Made by a program: the position numbers and the translations under genes | In this document: positions 13,006 to 15,838 of the stretch, one piece after another | Position numbering within the stretch: the stretch's first letter is position 1 | Layout: every line of letters begins with the position of its first letter | The notes under the pieces: generated by a model | What the model was told of the DNA's origin: nothing | Seen by the model: the letters and a program-made list of their open reading frames with translations, nothing else | Database searches by the model: none | NCBI GenBank assembly: GCA_014799985.1 | Contig: JAAVGZ010000024.1 | Span: 1-15,838 of the forward strand | Direction: 5' to 3' | Source of the DNA: Helicobacter sp. | Lineage (GTDB): Bacteria > Campylobacterota > Campylobacteria > Campylobacterales > Helicobacteraceae | DNA length: 15,838 nt

Positions 13006-15838
13006 CGATAGTGGGTTTAGCAACCTTGCTTATGGCTTAGGGACAATTGTGCCCGAGATGGTTCTACCCGCTGGGCAAATCAAGCTTGGCGCGGGGATTG
13101 CGGGCAATGCGTTGCGTGGCGCGGGCTTTGGTGCGCTTGGTGGTGGGCTCACCTCGCTGCTCGATTCCGACCAAAGCTGGCAGCAGGCACTTGGTGGCGC
13201 GGCACTTGGCGCGGGGGCTGGCGGGCTTCTTGGCGCTGCTGGCGCTTCGGTTTTGGGGCACTTCAATGGCTATGGCTGGGGCAATGCGCCAAAGGCTGGG
13301 CTTCTCAATAGCACAATCGATGATGCGGGCAATATCAAGGTTGACCCTATCGTTGGCGCGACAAACGCGGACGATGACGCGATTGCGCGGGCGATGAATG
13401 CGCAAAGGGCAGAATCGCAGCCCAACTTTGTTATGGGTAAATCGGGCGAAACAATCACAAATTACAATGTCCCAATTGAGTTTGAACAATGGGTTAAGAA
13501 TGCAGCGGGCATAAATCCCAATAAAGAGATTATCGCAAATCTTTATACTCTTGCCAAAAAACACCCCGAAATGTTTAATAAACCAAGCGATGTCTATCGG
13601 CTCATTCGAGAAGTCAAAAATCCAACGTTCTTTTATCGTAATAATCGCCCCGATATTGCATTGATGGGTAAGTTTTTAGAAGATGGAAACCTTGCAAAGC
13701 TTGGAGTAGTTAAAGATGGTGAGCCCTATAATGTTGTTGCACACATTACAAAAACTTCAAAAGGGCAAAAAGAACATGAAAAGCTCTTGGGAGAGCAATA
13801 CCTGCCAATGGTGGAGTCGGCACCCCCCTCCACACCTTTATCGCCCGAAATTGCTCGAGCCCAAAGCACGCCTGGTGCAAACGCACGTTCATTAACAGAC
13901 AATGCGAATCCTACCACATCAAACCTTAATAATAGTTTAGAAAATGCAGAGAATGCAACGTCTTTGGGGCGAGCAATTGGCGAAACGAATGTGTATATCA
14001 ACAATGATAGGGGCTACCATGCAACGATACAAATCGTGCAAGCAGACAAGCTCAAGCCGAGTTTTGAAGAAAATGTTGGTGGGCAATTCCGCACGCAAAA
14101 GCAAGACCATGTAATTCATAAAATCCGCGACCATTTCGACCCAATGCTGATGTTTGAACGTAGTGGGGATTTTAATGGAATCCCCGTTGTTGATAATAGC
14201 GGGATTGTTTTGGTTGGAAATCATCGCATGGAAGCCTTGAAGAGTTTTAGCCCCGAGCAATTTGACAAATATGCCAAAGCAGTGCAAGATAAATATGGAA
14301 TCAAGCTAAATAATGGCGAGCTTATTGTGCGTGTGCTTGACCCACGATACAACAAAGAGGAACGTGAGAATCTTGCAAAGGCAAGCAATGTGGGGCGCGA
14401 GAATAACTTTTTTGAAAAAGAGATTGCAGAAGATGCAAAATATGCACAGAATCTTGGCGATTTTCTTGGCAACAAAAATGTTGTGATACGACCAGATTTT
14501 GATGAGGCTAGCGATGTTACGCGAATGAAAAACCTCGTTGCGGGTGCTCTAAAGATGCCGCTTGATAATGAACGTGCCAACTCTGTATTGTTGCATTCCT
14601 TGCTTCAAAGCGGGCAACATGGATTTTTGAAACGTCTCGATTCGCTTGCGCTTGATGATGCACGTACGGCAAGCGCCATTCACACGATGTTGCGTGATAA
14701 TGCAGGCGCGCTCTATTTAAACAGAATCAGCCAAAATGCAAGCGCTATTGATATTGTTCCCTATCTCCATAGCACACTCAATGCAATCCGCGCACAAAAG
14801 GGTAAAACATATCCACAAATTAAGAAATATATCGAAGAAGAGGCAAAGCATATTCTATTGACAAGCGAAGAGAATCTCTACCGACTTTCGCGACTAAGCG
14901 AGCCACCGATTGATTATTTCGAGCAGCTTAAAGGCAACATGATTGCGTGTGCGCTTGGCAAATTATTGACACGTACAAATCCAAGCGAGGCTCTCTATGG
15001 AATCTTGAAACAATTTGGCAAAGAACAAAATCATGGAGAAAATATTTTTGGTGATGAATTTAAAATAACGCTTTGGGATAATCTCGCTTATCTCAATCGC
15101 ATTTCTGGCGAAAGCCCGCTAGGAAATATGCTAGAAAGCATTAAACTAAAAGAAAAAGAATTTGCACAATATGCGGCTATGCGCGATATGCAGGGCAACA
15201 CACAGATGAGCCTCAAACCCAACATGCCCATTGACCTCAAAACAATGCACAAGCTCAAGGCTGCTGCAATCAATGCCCCAACAGCCACACAGCAACAATA
15301 CGAGGCTTATTATAGGGCAATGTGGAGTGGGGATAAGCAACAAATCAGCAAAACATTGCCCTTTATCAAGATTGCTCATTTCAACGAGACTTTTAGCAAG
15401 CTCTTTGGAATCGAAAAACAAGCGGTATTTTTTACCAAACAAAGCATATCGCACGCGCGAGAAAGCAGAAAGGTTACCTATAACCAAGACTTACCCGAAG
15501 CATTTGTGAAAGATATTCCAAATATCATCAACAATGCGCAAGGGGGATTTTATGATAAATCACATCGAAATTTCTTTATTATTAAGCCATTGAGAGATTA
15601 TGGAATTGATAGCAATCAACTCGGTTTTATTCATTTCAATAAAGATATTTTGGGGAATTATATCGTAACAATGAAGCGGGCAGACGCAGACAGTTTGCAT
15701 AGCGCAAACTATGTAGAAGTAGGGAGGGGAATCGCACCCCACATACCAACCGAGCAAGGCTCGATTGCTTCTCCGTTCCTGAAAGCATCGCCTACTTCTA
15801 ATGCCAGCAATCCTACCACCTCCCCGCTTAAAGACGGC
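12995..15838 (+). CDS. Polyvalent protein, BECR and DdrB/ParB-like domains (partial)
   Basis: An open frame running off the right edge, at least 948 codons from the ATG at 12995 and open back to 12953, after a TGA at 12950-12952. No ribosome binding site precedes the ATG. Residues about 29-89 are glycine/alanine-rich (GALGGGLTSLL, GAGAGGLLGAAGASVLG) and could be membrane-active. About 135-266 is a BECR-like nuclease domain (VKNPTFFYRNN, LGVVKDGEPYNVVAHITKT). A Pro/Thr/Asn linker follows. About 331-490 is a DdrB/ParB-like domain (DFNGIPVVDNSGIVLVGNHRMEALK, with GNHR starting at 408). A long helical region follows (about 490-790). A second BECR-like domain (about 800-910; AVFFTKQSISHARES, FIIKPLRDYG) ends in a Thr/Ser/Pro linker at the window edge. 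Catalytic residues cannot be assigned with certainty. Likely a partner effector of the minus-strand giant protein, delivered with element DNA. Confidence 0.8.
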   Translation, partial: MNRGDSGFSNLAYGLGTIVPEMVLPAGQIKLGAGIAGNALRGAGFGALGGGLTSLLDSDQSWQQALGGAALGAGAGGLLGAAGASVLGHFNGYGWGNAPKAGLLNSTIDDAGNIKVDPIVGATNADDDAIARAMNAQRAESQPNFVMGKSGETITNYNVPIEFEQWVKNAAGINPNKEIIANLYTLAKKHPEMFNKPSDVYRLIREVKNPTFFYRNNRPDIALMGKFLEDGNLAKLGVVKDGEPYNVVAHITKTSKGQKEHEKLLGEQYLPMVESAPPSTPLSPEIARAQSTPGANARSLTDNANPTTSNLNNSLENAENATSLGRAIGETNVYINNDRGYHATIQIVQADKLKPSFEENVGGQFRTQKQDHVIHKIRDHFDPMLMFERSGDFNGIPVVDNSGIVLVGNHRMEALKSFSPEQFDKYAKAVQDKYGIKLNNGELIVRVLDPRYNKEERENLAKASNVGRENNFFEKEIAEDAKYAQNLGDFLGNKNVVIRPDFDEASDVTRMKNLVAGALKMPLDNERANSVLLHSLLQSGQHGFLKRLDSLALDDARTASAIHTMLRDNAGALYLNRISQNASAIDIVPYLHSTLNAIRAQKGKTYPQIKKYIEEEAKHILLTSEENLYRLSRLSEPPIDYFEQLKGNMIACALGKLLTRTNPSEALYGILKQFGKEQNHGENIFGDEFKITLWDNLAYLNRISGESPLGNMLESIKLKEKEFAQYAAMRDMQGNTQMSLKPNMPIDLKTMHKLKAAAINAPTATQQQYEAYYRAMWSGDKQQISKTLPFIKIAHFNETFSKLFGIEKQAVFFTKQSISHARESRKVTYNQDLPEAFVKDIPNIINNAQGGFYDKSHRNFFIIKPLRDYGIDSNQLGFIHFNKDILGNYIVTMKRADADSLHSANYVEVGRGIAPHIPTEQGSIASPFLKASPTSNASNPTTSPLKDG
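13811..13833. repeat. Inverted repeat in inter-domain linker
   Basis: GTGGAG (13811-13816) pairs with CTCCAC (13828-13833) around an 11-base C-rich loop, at the start of the linker after the first BECR-like domain of the plus-strand giant gene (protein MVESAPPSTP). It resembles the C-run element in the other giant gene but is much smaller. Confidence 0.3.

Noticed and set aside
12949..13011. Short plus-strand frame starting ATG at 12949 (MTTASRQAPN...)
   Set aside because: Only 20 codons, no ribosome binding site, out of frame with the long plus-strand frame.
13064..14580. Minus-strand frames of 60-166 codons
   Set aside because: They are antisense to a continuous plus-strand frame whose translation shows clear domain motifs (DdrB/ParB-like GNHR, BECR-like blocks).
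1..15838. CRISPR array, tRNA, rRNA, integrase or transposase
   Set aside because: No regularly spaced identical repeats, no cloverleaf with a CCA-type end, and no recognisable recombinase motifs seen on either strand.

Overview
The window looks like part of an integrated conjugative element, plasmid or prophage of a Campylobacterota bacterium, most likely an enterohepatic (non-pylori) Helicobacter. This is inferred from the A/T-rich small genes, the extended -10 promoter, the intergenic repeats of the 'gtcattgcgag...gcaatc' type, and giant proteins with duplicated barnase/colicin-E5-like domains of a kind I associate with Helicobacter. No core chromosomal gene, rRNA, tRNA, integrase or type IV secretion gene is visible.

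Layout. Bases 1-800 hold no convincing gene. They contain dispersed intergenic repeats (about 87-265) and a G/T-poor tract (about 420-790) with five degenerate GC-rich repeats. An extended -10 promoter near 803-811 leads into a 9-bp hairpin and then two small overlapping plus-strand genes (944-1459, secreted; 1452-1778, cysteine-containing), neither recognised. Convergent to these is a tight five-gene minus-strand operon (3529 to 1819): a helix-turn-helix protein, a PAPS-reductase-like PP-loop protein, an acidic 60-residue protein, a zinc-ribbon protein and a small membrane protein. Bases 3635-3737 form a nested inverted repeat between this operon and the next gene.

Most of the window (12950 to 3735, minus) is one 3071-codon gene for a 'polyvalent' protein. 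Its core is an N12-class adenine methylase fused to a SNF2-like helicase, the layout of phage DarB-type antirestriction proteins. The core is bracketed by two near-identical PBECR (barnase/EndoU/colicin E5/RelE-like nuclease) modules and followed by an ADP-ribosyltransferase-like domain and a C-terminal BECR-like domain. Head to head with it, from about 12953/12995 to beyond the end of the window, a second giant protein runs on the plus strand: a glycine-rich segment, a BECR-like domain, a DdrB/ParB-like domain, a helical region and another BECR-like domain.

Working model (inference). The two giant proteins are enter-the-cell-with-the-DNA effectors. The methylase/helicase would protect incoming DNA, and the nuclease and ADP-ribosyltransferase modules would act against host RNA or proteins. 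The PP-loop operon may add a nucleic-acid modification. The point where the giant genes meet (about 12950) has no intergenic space and no ribosome binding site on either side, and it lies beside a perfect hairpin palindrome. It may be an inversion or assembly breakpoint rather than a natural pair of starts.
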